Origin: Pseudomonadota bacterium
GTDB lineage: Bacteria > Pseudomonadota > Alphaproteobacteria > Sphingomonadales > Sphingomonadaceae
Assembly (NCBI GenBank): GCA_021849075.1
Contig: JAJZTH010000007.1
Span: 1 to 64,000 of the forward strand
Direction: 5' to 3'
DNA length: 64,000 nt
The translations under genes and the position numbers were made by a program. Positions 15,999 through 24,568 of this stretch are shown here, in pieces. Each line of letters begins with the position of its first letter. Position 1 is the stretch's first letter. The notes beneath the pieces were generated by a model. That model did no database searches, was not told the DNA's origin, and was given only the letters and a program-made list of their open reading frames with translations.

Positions 15999-16853
15999 GT
16001 GAACCTAGAGAAGATACGGACCATGATGATCGATCCGATCATCCAGCCCTATGACAAGCGCGACACCATCATTTTCGCACTGGGTCTGGGCTATGGCGCC
16101 GACCCGCTGGACGAAGGCGAATTGCCCTTCGTCTATGAAAAGGATCTTCGCTGCCTGCCGGCCTATGCCAATATTCTGTGTCATCCCGGCTTCTGGGCGC
16201 AGGATCCGGAATTCGGCATCGACTGGGTCAAGATATTGCACGCCGAACAGGATCTGGTGATGCACAGCCCTTTGCCCGCCGTTGGCGCGGTGCGCGGCGA
16301 ATATCGCGTGGCCGGAATCGAGGATAAGGGCGAAGGGCGCGGCGCGCTGCTGCATCAGGTCAAACAGCTTTATGACGAGGCGGACGGCACACATCTGGCG
16401 ACGGTCCGATCCACCCTGTTCCTGCGCGGCAATGGTGGCGAAGGCGGCTTTGGCGATCCGATGCCGACTGCAGCGCCGGTGCCCGACCGTGCGCCCGACC
16501 GGGTCGTGGAGATTGCGACCTTGCCCCGACAGGCGTTGATCTACCGTCTGAGCGGCGACTGGAATCCGCTGCATGCCGATCCGGCGATCGCCCGCAAGGC
16601 GGGGTTCGACAAACCGATCCTGCATGGCCTGTGCACCAAGGGGCTGGCCAATCGTGCGATCCTGTCCGCCTATTGCGACAATGACGTCACCCGCTTCCAA
16701 TCGATGTTCGTCCGCTTCAGCAAGCCGGTGATGCCCGGCGAGACGATCCGCATCGAGTTTTTCGAGGAAGGCGAAGGACAATTGCGTTTCCGCGCCATCG
16801 CCGTCGAGCGCGACATTGTCGTGCTCGATCGCTGCTCGGCCACCGTGGCGTAA
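15999..16853 (+). CDS. MaoC-type double hot-dog enoyl-CoA hydratase
   Basis: 284 residues resembling the 2-enoyl-CoA hydratase 2 domain of peroxisomal and steroid side-chain enzymes. The hydratase-2 motif is intact: D187, N189 and H192 in SGDWNPLHADP, followed by GFDKPILHGLCTKG. The N-terminal half is the second, non-catalytic hot dog. It hydrates a trans-2-enoyl-CoA to a 3R-hydroxyacyl-CoA. The start was set at GTG 15999 because AGGAG (15985-15989) is 9 nt away; an ATG at 15990 directly abuts that site and is unlikely. It leads an operon with flavodoxin and phosphatase genes. Confidence 0.92.
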   Translation: MNLEKIRTMMIDPIIQPYDKRDTIIFALGLGYGADPLDEGELPFVYEKDLRCLPAYANILCHPGFWAQDPEFGIDWVKILHAEQDLVMHSPLPAVGAVRGEYRVAGIEDKGEGRGALLHQVKQLYDEADGTHLATVRSTLFLRGNGGEGGFGDPMPTAAPVPDRAPDRVVEIATLPRQALIYRLSGDWNPLHADPAIARKAGFDKPILHGLCTKGLANRAILSAYCDNDVTRFQSMFVRFSKPVMPGETIRIEFFEEGEGQLRFRAIAVERDIVVLDRCSATVA

Positions 16854-16869
16854 AGCAGGGGCACGGACG

Positions 16870-17520
16870 ATGCGTTGCCTCATCCTCTATTATTCGATGA
16901 CCGGGCAGGCGGAAAAGGCTGCCGGTCGCGCGGCGCAGGCCGCCACCGATGCGGGATGGGATGCGACATTGTGTCGCATCGGCATGAGCGACCCCGCAGA
17001 TGGGCTGGCTCGCCCGATGAACATCGCCGCGTCGAAGAAATGGACACAGGGCGCGCAGAAGGGGATGACGGTGCCGATCGCCTTCGATCCGCCCGATGCC
17101 GTGGATGCGCGCTATGATGCGGTTTTGCTATTCAGCAATACATGGGGCGATCACCCGTCCGTGCCGATCCGGTCTTTCCTGGAGAGCGATCGGGCAAAGG
17201 CGTTGTTCGCCGGCACGCCGGTCGGCGTCTATATCGTCTGCCGGCGGCTGTGGCAGAATAATCTGCGGATCGTGCGGGATCGGGTGGAGCAGGCCGGCGG
17301 CCATGTGCTGGCGGGGGAGCCTTTCATGCATCCGGGCGGCCAATGGGGCAGTCTGATCCAGACCATCACCTATCTGTACCGCACCGATACTGGCCGGACG
17401 CATTTTCTGGGCTTCCCCTTGCCCCGTTACGGCCTGTCAGATGAAGCCATGGCGCGCATTCCCCTCTTCACCGGCGAATTGCTCGCTGCGGCGACGATCG
17501 ATCAGAAAGGCCATATATGA
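16870..17520 (+). CDS. Flavodoxin-like protein
   Basis: 216 residues. The N-terminal YYSMTGQAEKAAGRAAQAA is an FMN phosphate-binding loop of flavodoxin type, followed by LLFSNTWGDHPSVPIRSFL and GTPVGVYIVCRRLWQNN. It is longer than electron-transfer flavodoxins, closer to flavodoxin-fold quinone reductases or putative NAD(P)H-dependent proteins. It may carry electrons to an oxygenase or reduce a quinone; neither is proven. It starts 16 bp after the MaoC gene and overlaps the phosphatase gene by ATGA. Confidence 0.78.
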   Translation: MRCLILYYSMTGQAEKAAGRAAQAATDAGWDATLCRIGMSDPADGLARPMNIAASKKWTQGAQKGMTVPIAFDPPDAVDARYDAVLLFSNTWGDHPSVPIRSFLESDRAKALFAGTPVGVYIVCRRLWQNNLRIVRDRVEQAGGHVLAGEPFMHPGGQWGSLIQTITYLYRTDTGRTHFLGFPLPRYGLSDEAMARIPLFTGELLAAATIDQKGHI

Positions 17521-18293
17521 CGGATCGGGATATGGACCGCGTGGTCCCTTTGACCGGGGGGCATAATTTCCGCGATCTGGGTGGCTATCCGACCATGGAC
17601 GGGCGCAGTGTCGCGCGCGGACTGATTTATCGGTCGGGAACGATGGCGGAACTGAGCGACGAGGATCATGCCATACTCGACGCCATCGGACTGAAGGTGA
17701 TTTGCGATTTTCGCTCATCGCAGGAACGCGACCGGCGGCCATCGCGTCTGCCGGCCATGGCGAGTTACGAGATATGGGCGCGTGATCATCAGACCAGTGC
17801 GGGCGACATCACGGTCGCGCTGCACAGGCCGGGCGCAACCGCTGATACGGCGCGCACGCATATATTGGAGGCGTATCGCGATCTTGCCTATGAACAGGCT
17901 CCCTCCTATCGCGAACTCTTCTTGCGGATCGCCCATGGTCCGTTGCCGCTGGTCTTTCACTGCGCGGCGGGCAAGGACCGCACCGGCATTGCCGCTGCGC
18001 TGCTGCTCGACCTGCTGGGCGTGGCCCGCGATATCATCGAACAGGATTATGCGCTGACGGATCGCTTCTTCGCGCGGGGGTGCGAGCTGGTGGCGAAGGA
18101 CCCCTTCGGCGCGAAACTGAAAGGGGTCGACCCGGCGATCTGGGCGCCGATTATGCGGGCCGATCCAAGCTATCTGGCCGCGATGTTCGAGACGGTGGAG
18201 CAGCGCCACGGGTCAGCGCGGGGCTTCCTGCGCGAGGAACTGGGGCTTGGCGAGGAGGAATTGGCGATCATTCGAACCCGTCTGTTGGAATGA
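17517..18293 (+). CDS. Tyrosine-phosphatase-like protein (Y_phosphatase3 family)
   Basis: 258 residues. N-terminal GGHNFRDLGGYPTMDG and RGLIYRSG, then the intact P-loop HCAAGKDRTGIAAALLLDLLG (Cys nucleophile and Arg present, near residues 155-162). Members hydrolyse phosphotyrosine, phosphoinositides or small phosphoesters. It is translationally coupled to the flavodoxin-like gene in a MaoC operon, an odd setting. A role on a phosphorylated pathway intermediate is a speculation prompted by the seven kinase-like genes of this window. Confidence 0.88.
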   Translation: MTDRDMDRVVPLTGGHNFRDLGGYPTMDGRSVARGLIYRSGTMAELSDEDHAILDAIGLKVICDFRSSQERDRRPSRLPAMASYEIWARDHQTSAGDITVALHRPGATADTARTHILEAYRDLAYEQAPSYRELFLRIAHGPLPLVFHCAAGKDRTGIAAALLLDLLGVARDIIEQDYALTDRFFARGCELVAKDPFGAKLKGVDPAIWAPIMRADPSYLAAMFETVEQRHGSARGFLREELGLGEEELAIIRTRLLE

Positions 18294-18303
18294 TCCCCTG
18301 AAC

Positions 18304-19917
18304 TTATGACACGTTTTCCATGAAATGGCGGCGGATTATGGCGCGCTGCACCTTGCCCGATGCGGTGCGGGGCAGCGCTACGCCGGTTTCGATGCGGCGC
18401 GGTATTTTGTAGGCAGCGAGCGATTTGCGGGCGAAGGCGATGACTTCGTCGGGATCGACGCTGTGGCCGGGGCGCAGTTCCAGCGCGGCGGTGACGCCTT
18501 CGCCCCATTTGGGATGGGGCAGGCCGAACACAGCGCAATCCAGCACGGCGGGATGATCGCGCAGCACGGCTTCGACTTCGGCGGGATAGACATTTTCGCC
18601 GCCCGACACGATCATGTCCTTGATGCGATCGGTCAGGAACAGATAGCCGTCTTTGTCGATCCGCCCGCCATCGCCCGACCGATACCAGCCGTCGATCAGC
18701 GCTTCGGTGGTTGCCTGTGGCTTGTTCCAATATTCGATCAGCAGGCCGGGACCCTTGACCCAGATTTCGCCAGGGGTGTCGATTGGCAGCAGGTCTGCAT
18801 CGGGACCGCGGATGGCGATGCTGAAACCGGGCAAAGGGCGTCCGACCGATCGGAGCAGATACGGCCGGGCCGCATCATGTTCGGCGGGGCCGAGGATCGC
18901 CATGGTGCCGGTCACTTCGGTCATGCCATAATATTGCAGGAAGCGGCAACCGATCCGGTCGACGGAGCGCTCCAGCAGAGCCGGGTCCATGGACGCAGCG
19001 CCATAATGGATCCCGCGCAAGGTCGGGACGCGCACGCCGCGCGCGTCCATCTCGCCGATCAGCGCGCGGACCAGCGTCGGCACGATGAAGGTGCGGGTGA
19101 TGCCATGGTCAAGGCAATTGTCAAGGATGACGGCAGGATTGGTGTCGGCGATGATATGCGCCGTCGCGCCGCGCACCAGCGCGGTGCAGACCCAGGACAT
19201 GCCGCCGATATGGAAGGAGGGCAGCGGCGACAACAGAATTTCATCATCGCCCCAGTCGGCGAAGAAGCCCGAGACATTTTCGATATGGCGCGCGCTGCCG
19301 AACGCATGTTGCGATGTGACGACGCCTTTGGGCCGTCCGGTCGTGCCGCTGGTATAGAGTTGCAGGCAGGGGGCATGGGGATCGAGCGGGATGCGTTCTG
19401 CCGGGGACGCGGCGGCGATGCGGGCGCGCAATCCATCCGGCCCATCCTGATCGACCACGAGCAGCGGGAGATTTTCGGGATTGGCCTGTTCCACCAGATC
19501 GACGAACGCCGCGTCAGCTATGATCAGCGAGACGGCGCTATCCTCGATGACATAGCGGGTTTCGGGCGCGGTGTTGCGCCAGTTGACCGGGACCATGACC
19601 GCCCCGGCCCGGATTGCGGCGATCAGCAGGACGAAGAACAGGTCGCTATTCTTGCCCATATAGGCCAGCCGCCCGCCCGGACCGATGCCGTGTTCCGCCA
19701 GCACCGTGACGGCTGCATTCACGCCACGGTCGAGTTCGGCATAGGTCCAGCGGTGCGGGCCGAAGACCAGTGCCGGCTTGTCCGGCGTCTTGGCGGCATA
19801 GGTGTTGGGATAATCCGCTGGCAGGATCATGCCGGCAAAGTCCAGTGGCGGGCCGCTGGCGAAGGCATAGCCCTCAGCTATGCCGCCATGAGGGGCGGCA
19901 ATGTCAGAAGGCGACAT
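18304..19917 (-). CDS. Acyl-CoA synthetase (AMP-dependent ligase)
   Basis: 537 residues. ANL-superfamily motifs are all present: P-loop LYTSGTTGRPKGVV (A3), YGMTEVTG (A5), YRSGDGGRIDKDGYLFLTDRIKDMI (A7/A8) and C-terminal GKVQR with the catalytic Lys. It activates a carboxylic acid with ATP and CoA, probably the entry to CoA-dependent degradation. ATG 19917 has AAGGGGGG at 5 nt; a GTG two codons upstream is less likely. It overlaps the end of the BKACE gene by 14 nt in a leftward operon. Confidence 0.95.
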   Translation of the reverse strand: MSPSDIAAPHGGIAEGYAFASGPPLDFAGMILPADYPNTYAAKTPDKPALVFGPHRWTYAELDRGVNAAVTVLAEHGIGPGGRLAYMGKNSDLFFVLLIAAIRAGAVMVPVNWRNTAPETRYVIEDSAVSLIIADAAFVDLVEQANPENLPLLVVDQDGPDGLRARIAAASPAERIPLDPHAPCLQLYTSGTTGRPKGVVTSQHAFGSARHIENVSGFFADWGDDEILLSPLPSFHIGGMSWVCTALVRGATAHIIADTNPAVILDNCLDHGITRTFIVPTLVRALIGEMDARGVRVPTLRGIHYGAASMDPALLERSVDRIGCRFLQYYGMTEVTGTMAILGPAEHDAARPYLLRSVGRPLPGFSIAIRGPDADLLPIDTPGEIWVKGPGLLIEYWNKPQATTEALIDGWYRSGDGGRIDKDGYLFLTDRIKDMIVSGGENVYPAEVEAVLRDHPAVLDCAVFGLPHPKWGEGVTAALELRPGHSVDPDEVIAFARKSLAAYKIPRRIETGVALPRTASGKVQRAIIRRHFMENVS

Positions 19918-20836
19918 TGTCACCCCCCTTGGTCTGCATCATCGCGCGTGCTTCATCCGGTGTGGCAACAGTCAGGCTCAACTCCTCCAGAACACGGCGG
20001 ATTTTGGCGACCTGCACGGCGTTCGATGTCGCCATCACGCCCTTGCCGGCATAGAGGCTGTCTTCCAGCCCCACGCGCACCGACCCGCCCAGCAGCGCCG
20101 ACAGGGTGATGAGTCGCATCTGATGCTTGCCCGCCGCCAAAGCGGAGAAGATATAGTCCTCGCCAAACAGCCGGTCTGCCGTCGATTTAAGGTGCATGAC
20201 ATTCTCAGGGTCCGGCCCGATGCCGCCCAATATGCCGAACACGCCCTGAATGAAGAAGGGCGGCTTCACCATTCCGCGATCGATGAAATGGGCCAGATTG
20301 TAGAGGTGGCCGACATCATAGCATTCAAATTCGTAGCGGGTGCCCTGATCCGACAATTCGGTCATCGCCCGTTCGATCTGGGCGAAGGTGTTGGACAGGA
20401 TGAAATCCTTCGTCATGTCCAGATAGGGTTTTTCCCAGTCATGCTGCCAATGGTCGATTTTCGCCCCGGCGCCGGAGATGTTGAAATTCACCGACCCCAT
20501 GTTCATCGAACAGACTTCGGGCTGGAATCGCTTGGTCGGCGCCAGCCGGTCGTCCAGACTCATGCCCAGGCCGCCGCCGGTCGTGATGTTCAGGATCGCG
20601 TTGGTCGACTGTTTGATGCGCGGCAGGAATTGCGCGAACAGATCGGGGTCTTGCGATGGCTGTCCGGTCTCGGGATTGCGCGCATGCAGATGCAGCATGG
20701 CGGCGCCTGCCTCCGCCGCCGCAATCGCGTCCGCCGCGATCTGATCGGGCGTGATCGGCAGATGCGGCGACATGGTGGGCGTGTGGATGGAGCCGGTGAC
20801 GGCGCAGGTGATGATGACCTTGTCTGTACGCTTCAT
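19904..20836 (-). CDS. BKACE-family beta-keto acid cleavage enzyme
   Basis: 310 residues of the 3-keto-5-aminohexanoate cleavage family. Seen: VIITCAVTGSIHTP, zinc-ligand HLHARNPETG (His-x-His), ILNITTGGG, GLEDSLYAGKGV. Such enzymes condense a beta-keto acid with acetyl-CoA to give acetoacetate and a shorter acyl-CoA. Here it would remove two carbons from a beta-keto acid produced by ring opening (inference). MKRTDKV was taken as start since the upstream extension is not family-like. It sits between the lipoyl carrier and the CoA ligase. Confidence 0.93.
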   Translation of the reverse strand: MKRTDKVIITCAVTGSIHTPTMSPHLPITPDQIAADAIAAAEAGAAMLHLHARNPETGQPSQDPDLFAQFLPRIKQSTNAILNITTGGGLGMSLDDRLAPTKRFQPEVCSMNMGSVNFNISGAGAKIDHWQHDWEKPYLDMTKDFILSNTFAQIERAMTELSDQGTRYEFECYDVGHLYNLAHFIDRGMVKPPFFIQGVFGILGGIGPDPENVMHLKSTADRLFGEDYIFSALAAGKHQMRLITLSALLGGSVRVGLEDSLYAGKGVMATSNAVQVAKIRRVLEELSLTVATPDEARAMMQTKGGDNVAF

Positions 20837-20897
20837 GATGTTATCCGGCGCCTGACACGCCTCTCCATAATATTCTTTGTTTGGGATCGTAGCGGGA

Positions 20898-21128
20898 TCA
20901 GCTGATTTCGCCCAGCACGGTCCCGACCTCATAGGTTTCGCCGGGCTGCTTCAGGATTTTCAGTGTGCCGCTGACTGGCGCATCGACTTCTTGCGTGGAC
21001 TTGTCGCTTTCCAGTGCGAACAGCGGCTCCCCCGCCGTCACGGCCCCGCCATCGGCGACCAGCCATTCGGACAACATGCCCTCATTCATCGAGAAACCGA
21101 GTTTGGGCAGGATGATTTCGGTAGCCAT
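20898..21128 (-). CDS. Free-standing lipoyl (biotinyl/lipoyl) carrier domain
   Basis: 76 residues, a single complete lipoyl domain: MATEIILPKLGFSMNEG, then ESDKST with acceptor Lys43, then GTLKILKQPGETYEVGTVLGEIS. There is no peripheral-subunit-binding domain, linker or acyltransferase core, so it is not a truncated E2 by the usual Ala/Pro-linker criterion; the stop follows directly. The motif near Lys (SDKS) and the N-terminal PKLG favour lipoylation over biotinylation. It may be the acyl acceptor of the E1 alpha/beta pair at 4785-6795. First gene of the operon with BKACE and the CoA ligase. Confidence 0.88.
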   Translation of the reverse strand: MATEIILPKLGFSMNEGMLSEWLVADGGAVTAGEPLFALESDKSTQEVDAPVSGTLKILKQPGETYEVGTVLGEIS

Positions 21129-21187
21129 GAAAACCTCTCTCCAAGTACGGCATTTGCCGATTACCGTAAGTATGCGATCGATTAAGT

Positions 21188-21266
21188 AATCTAGCGTACC
21201 GGTTGCGTCCAGCGAAATTGCGTCGTCCCAAGCAGCATATCGCAATTTCGTATGCTGACGTACTAT
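21188..21266. promoter_or_regulatory. Divergent promoter with CTAGCGTACC and GTATGCTGACGTACTAT sites
   Basis: AATCTAGCGTACC (21188-21200) and GTATGCTGACGTACTAT (21250-21266) lie between the lipoyl carrier gene (leftward) and the DUF7064-like gene (rightward). Both fit the shared GTATGCTAGCGTACYAT-like family. The rest of 21129-21413 shows no gene. Confidence 0.55.
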
Positions 21267-21413
21267 GTTGACAGCATGGGCCGGGTGGGTCACTAAATAG
21301 GGCACAAGATCCGATGGACGGCTGGAGAGGACCGGGCGAATCCCGCATTTCGCACGTCGATCCCGCATGGCTGTCGCGATCCGCCACCGCCTTGTTCGAT
21401 CAGGAGTTTTGCG

Positions 21414-22421
21414 ATGCCGACACCGCCCATCAACGATTATCCCTGGGACGGAGCCTTTCCCGACACACCCAATTGGAGCGAGAATTTCCTGCTGGCGGGC
21501 GACGATCCCAAGGCCGGTGTCGGCTTCTGGCTGCATCTGGGCCGTTGGCGCAAGGATTTGACGATGTTCCGGGAAACCACCATCGTCCGTCTGCCCGATG
21601 GGACGACCGTGGGAAATCGTGCGATCGGCAATGGTCGCGCGGCAAAGGATGGACCAGGCGGCCCGCATCATGCGATCCGCATCATCGAACCGGGGCGCAA
21701 GCTGACCTACAGCTATGCCGGCGGCGTCCGCCGCGTGCCGGCCCAATCGATGCGCGACGGGCTGGTGCCAGAAGGATCGCGCACGCCCATGACCTATGAA
21801 CTGACGTTCGAATCCGACGCCGACATATGGGATCTGCACAAGGTGGGCGGCTTGCAGGATTTCCTGCCCGCGGGGCATATCGAACAGATTGGCCGGGTCA
21901 CGGGATGGCTTCAGGTCGGCAAGGACCGGTTCGATATCGACACGATCGCCAATCGCGATCACAGCCTGGGTCCGCGCGACAATAAGGATCTGCTGAACCA
22001 TCAATGGCATCAGGGCTATTTCGAAAATGGCGTCAGCTTCCTGTTGTTCGATGCGATGACGCGCAGCGATGGGAAGGTCGTCTTTTCCGAAGCCGTCGTT
22101 TATGAAGGCGACAAGCTCTATCCCGGCAAGCTGGAGATGGGTTGGCGCTGCGACGACGCCATGCGCGATGAAGAACCGATCGCGTTCAGCATCCACTATG
22201 AAAAGGGGCGGCTGGATATCGAGACGGTCGGTTACAGCAGCAACAGCTATTCCTCGCTGACGTCGCCCAATGATCAATATGTCGGCGTCTATGGCTCCGA
22301 TACCGACGAACCCACTCTGGTCCTGCTGGAACAGTCGGTGAAGCTGCGGCTCAACGGCAGCGTCGCCGGCTATGGCTGTTATGAGCGCACCGTCAATGGA
22401 CGGATCATGCCGGAAGAATGA
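21414..22421 (+). CDS. DUF7064/DUF7065-like protein, copy 2
   Basis: 335 residues, soluble, no signal peptide. Second of three related proteins in the window: long beta-rich sequence with RDHSLGPRDNKDLL in the position of the RDRSWG/RDHSWG motif, and the same C-terminal architecture ending in an ERTVNGRI segment. CAGGAG lies 7 nt before ATG 21414. It is followed by an SDR 52 bp downstream, as is copy 3. Family naming is moderate; function unknown. Confidence 0.72.
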   Translation: MPTPPINDYPWDGAFPDTPNWSENFLLAGDDPKAGVGFWLHLGRWRKDLTMFRETTIVRLPDGTTVGNRAIGNGRAAKDGPGGPHHAIRIIEPGRKLTYSYAGGVRRVPAQSMRDGLVPEGSRTPMTYELTFESDADIWDLHKVGGLQDFLPAGHIEQIGRVTGWLQVGKDRFDIDTIANRDHSLGPRDNKDLLNHQWHQGYFENGVSFLLFDAMTRSDGKVVFSEAVVYEGDKLYPGKLEMGWRCDDAMRDEEPIAFSIHYEKGRLDIETVGYSSNSYSSLTSPNDQYVGVYGSDTDEPTLVLLEQSVKLRLNGSVAGYGCYERTVNGRIMPEE

Positions 22422-22473
22422 GGGGTCAAGCCCGATCAGGGCGTGGCAGATAACGACAGACGGAGGATGCGCG

Positions 22474-23313
22474 ATGGAATGGGGTGAGAAAAACTGGTTC
22501 ATCACCGGGGCCTCTTCCGGCTTTGGCAAGGCGATCGCGACGGCGGTGCTGGCGCGCGGAGGGCGAGTCATCGCAACCGCGCGCAATCCCGCTTCTCTCG
22601 CAAGTCTGGCCGCGGTCGCGCCCGACCGGGTTCTGACCGTTCAACTCGACATACGCGATCCCGTTGGCATGGCGGCGGCACTGGACCAGGCGGAGGTGTT
22701 TGGCGGCGTCGATGTGCTGGTGAACAATGCCGGCTATGGCTTTCTGGGCGGGGTCGAGGAAAGCGACGATGACGAGATTGCAGCGCAGATGGACGTCAAT
22801 TTCTTTGGCCCGCTTCGTCTGATCCGCGCCGCCCTGCCCGCCATGCGGGCGCGGGGATCGGGCTTTGTCGTCAACATTTCTTCGATAGCGGGCGTGCGCG
22901 CCTTTCCGGGGGCCGCTTTCTATTCGGCGTCGAAATTCGCGCTGGAGGCGCTGTCCGAAGCATTGGCCGGCGAAGTGGGCCGGTTCGGCATCGGGGTGCT
23001 GATTGTCGAGCCTGGCTATTTTCGCACCGACTTTTCCGGCCGTTCGCTGATGGTCACGGGCAGTCCGCATCCCGACTATGGGTTTCTGGCGCGGCAGCGC
23101 GACACTGCACAGGCCGCAGATGGTGCGCAGATCGGCGATCCGGCGCGCGGCGCAGTGGCGATCATCGATGCGATGAATGCCAAGACGTCACCCGGTCGAC
23201 TGGTAATGGGCAGCGACGCCTACGCTATCGTCAAGGATAGTCTGGACGCGCGCAGGATCGAACTGGAGGATTGGCGCGCGCTGACGGAGGGGACGGACTT
23301 CCCGCCAGCCTGA
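22474..23313 (+). CDS. Short-chain dehydrogenase/reductase
   Basis: 279 residues. GASSGFGKAIA nucleotide motif, ARNP after beta-2 (Arg suggests NADP(H)), NNAGYG, Ser in NISSIAG and YSASK dyad; C-terminus lengthened beyond the classical VDGG end, typical of the SDR5-like group annotated as oxidoreductases of ketones. CGGAGG precedes ATG 22474. Probably co-transcribed with the DUF7064-like gene. It ends 1 bp before the converging MFS gene. Confidence 0.9.
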   Translation: MEWGEKNWFITGASSGFGKAIATAVLARGGRVIATARNPASLASLAAVAPDRVLTVQLDIRDPVGMAAALDQAEVFGGVDVLVNNAGYGFLGGVEESDDDEIAAQMDVNFFGPLRLIRAALPAMRARGSGFVVNISSIAGVRAFPGAAFYSASKFALEALSEALAGEVGRFGIGVLIVEPGYFRTDFSGRSLMVTGSPHPDYGFLARQRDTAQAADGAQIGDPARGAVAIIDAMNAKTSPGRLVMGSDAYAIVKDSLDARRIELEDWRALTEGTDFPPA

Positions 23314-23314
23314 T

Positions 23315-24535
23315 TCATACCGCGGGACGCGGGCGATAGAGCAGGAAGAGAAGTCCGATCGCCGCAAATGTCGCGACATGTAGCAAGATGGTCGGCGCAT
23401 AGCTGCCAAAATGATCGAACATCGCGCCGGCCAATGGTCCCGCTCCGAACATGAAGGGTATCTGGAGCAGATAGCACAGCCCCATGCCCAGCCCGACATT
23501 GGCCGATCCCAGCCAGCTTCCCATGGTCGATCCGAACAGCGGCAGGATGGCGTTGCTGCACAGGCCGATCGCAAAGGCGAGGCAAAGCAGGATGGGCAGG
23601 CTGGCGCCAGCGCCGATCAGGCCCAGCCAGGCCGGTATCTGTACGAGCGCCAGCAGCGCGAAGGCGCGGCCGCCGCCCACGCGGTCGGCGATCCATCCGA
23701 ACAGGGGCGCGCCGATCACGCCGGCAAAGCCGAAGGCGGATAGCAATAAAGATGCCGGTGCCAGCGCAATGCCCCTGTCGATGGCGAGTGCGACGATGTG
23801 CGTCACCATCACCAGCCCCGCGGCGCTGAGCAGGGAAACACCGATCGTCAGAAGCAGGAAGGGCGGTGAACGCAAAATCTGCCGGGCGGTCATGGGATGG
23901 TCCTGCGGCGGGTTTGCATCGTCAACAGCATCCCGTCTTTCGGGCTTTTGGTCGGGATGATCGACGATCAGCCAGGCAAGCGGCAACATGGCCAGCAAGA
24001 GGAGCGCTTCGCCAAGAAAGGTCGCGCGCAGGCCATAGGTTGCCAGCAAAGCTGCGGCGAGCAGGGGCATCAGCGTATTGCCGATCGGCATGTTGACGAT
24101 GCCCAGCGCCTTGCCCCGGCCGCCGTCGAACCAGTTGGCGATGACGGCGGTGCAGGGAACGGGACCGGACAGGGCGAAGCCCGGGCCGATCATGAGCATA
24201 TAGACGGCCAGCATGAAGCCGATCCGGTCGACTTGTGTGAGCAATAAATAGCCCAGCGCATTGAGTGTAATGCCCGCCAGCATCAGCGTGCGGATGGAGG
24301 TGCGGCGCATCAGGCCGCCGACCAGAGGCGACAGCAGGCCCAGCGCAAGCGTCAACATGCTGAGGCCGGCGGCGGCGAGCGCGCGGGTGGTGGCGAAGCT
24401 GGTCTCGATCGCATCCACCAACGCGCCATAAGCGGCGAAATTGACGCCCAGCGAGCAGTTGAGGAGGATGAACACCAGAATGACCATGTGGCGACCCTGA
24501 AGGGTTCGCGCTCCGATTGCGGCTGTTGCTGCCAT
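23315..24535 (-). CDS. MFS transporter 1
   Basis: 406 residues with about 12 hydrophobic segments in two sets of six and a central cytoplasmic loop (DHPDQKPERRDAVDDANPPQD, around 190-215). It resembles the oxalate/formate antiporter or monocarboxylate-type MFS (GFALSGPVPCTAVIANWF, GKALGIVNMPIG). It would import an acid or neutral precursor or export a product. GGAGAG precedes ATG 24535. Downstream partner of MFS 2 in a leftward pair. Confidence 0.9.
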   Translation of the reverse strand: MAATAAIGARTLQGRHMVILVFILLNCSLGVNFAAYGALVDAIETSFATTRALAAAGLSMLTLALGLLSPLVGGLMRRTSIRTLMLAGITLNALGYLLLTQVDRIGFMLAVYMLMIGPGFALSGPVPCTAVIANWFDGGRGKALGIVNMPIGNTLMPLLAAALLATYGLRATFLGEALLLLAMLPLAWLIVDHPDQKPERRDAVDDANPPQDHPMTARQILRSPPFLLLTIGVSLLSAAGLVMVTHIVALAIDRGIALAPASLLLSAFGFAGVIGAPLFGWIADRVGGGRAFALLALVQIPAWLGLIGAGASLPILLCLAFAIGLCSNAILPLFGSTMGSWLGSANVGLGMGLCYLLQIPFMFGAGPLAGAMFDHFGSYAPTILLHVATFAAIGLLFLLYRPRPAV

Positions 24536-24568
24536 ATTCCATCTCTCCAATATAGGCGTGTCTGCGCT

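Noticed and set aside
18325-20109. A 594-codon open frame on the + strand
   Set aside because: It is the reverse complement of the CoA ligase and BKACE genes, with low-complexity, His/Arg/Gly-rich translation.
20898-22586. A 562-codon minus-strand frame ending in the lipoyl domain
   Set aside because: Only the last 76 codons are a real protein with its own ribosome site and start. The rest is antisense to the DUF7064-like gene and runs through a promoter region.
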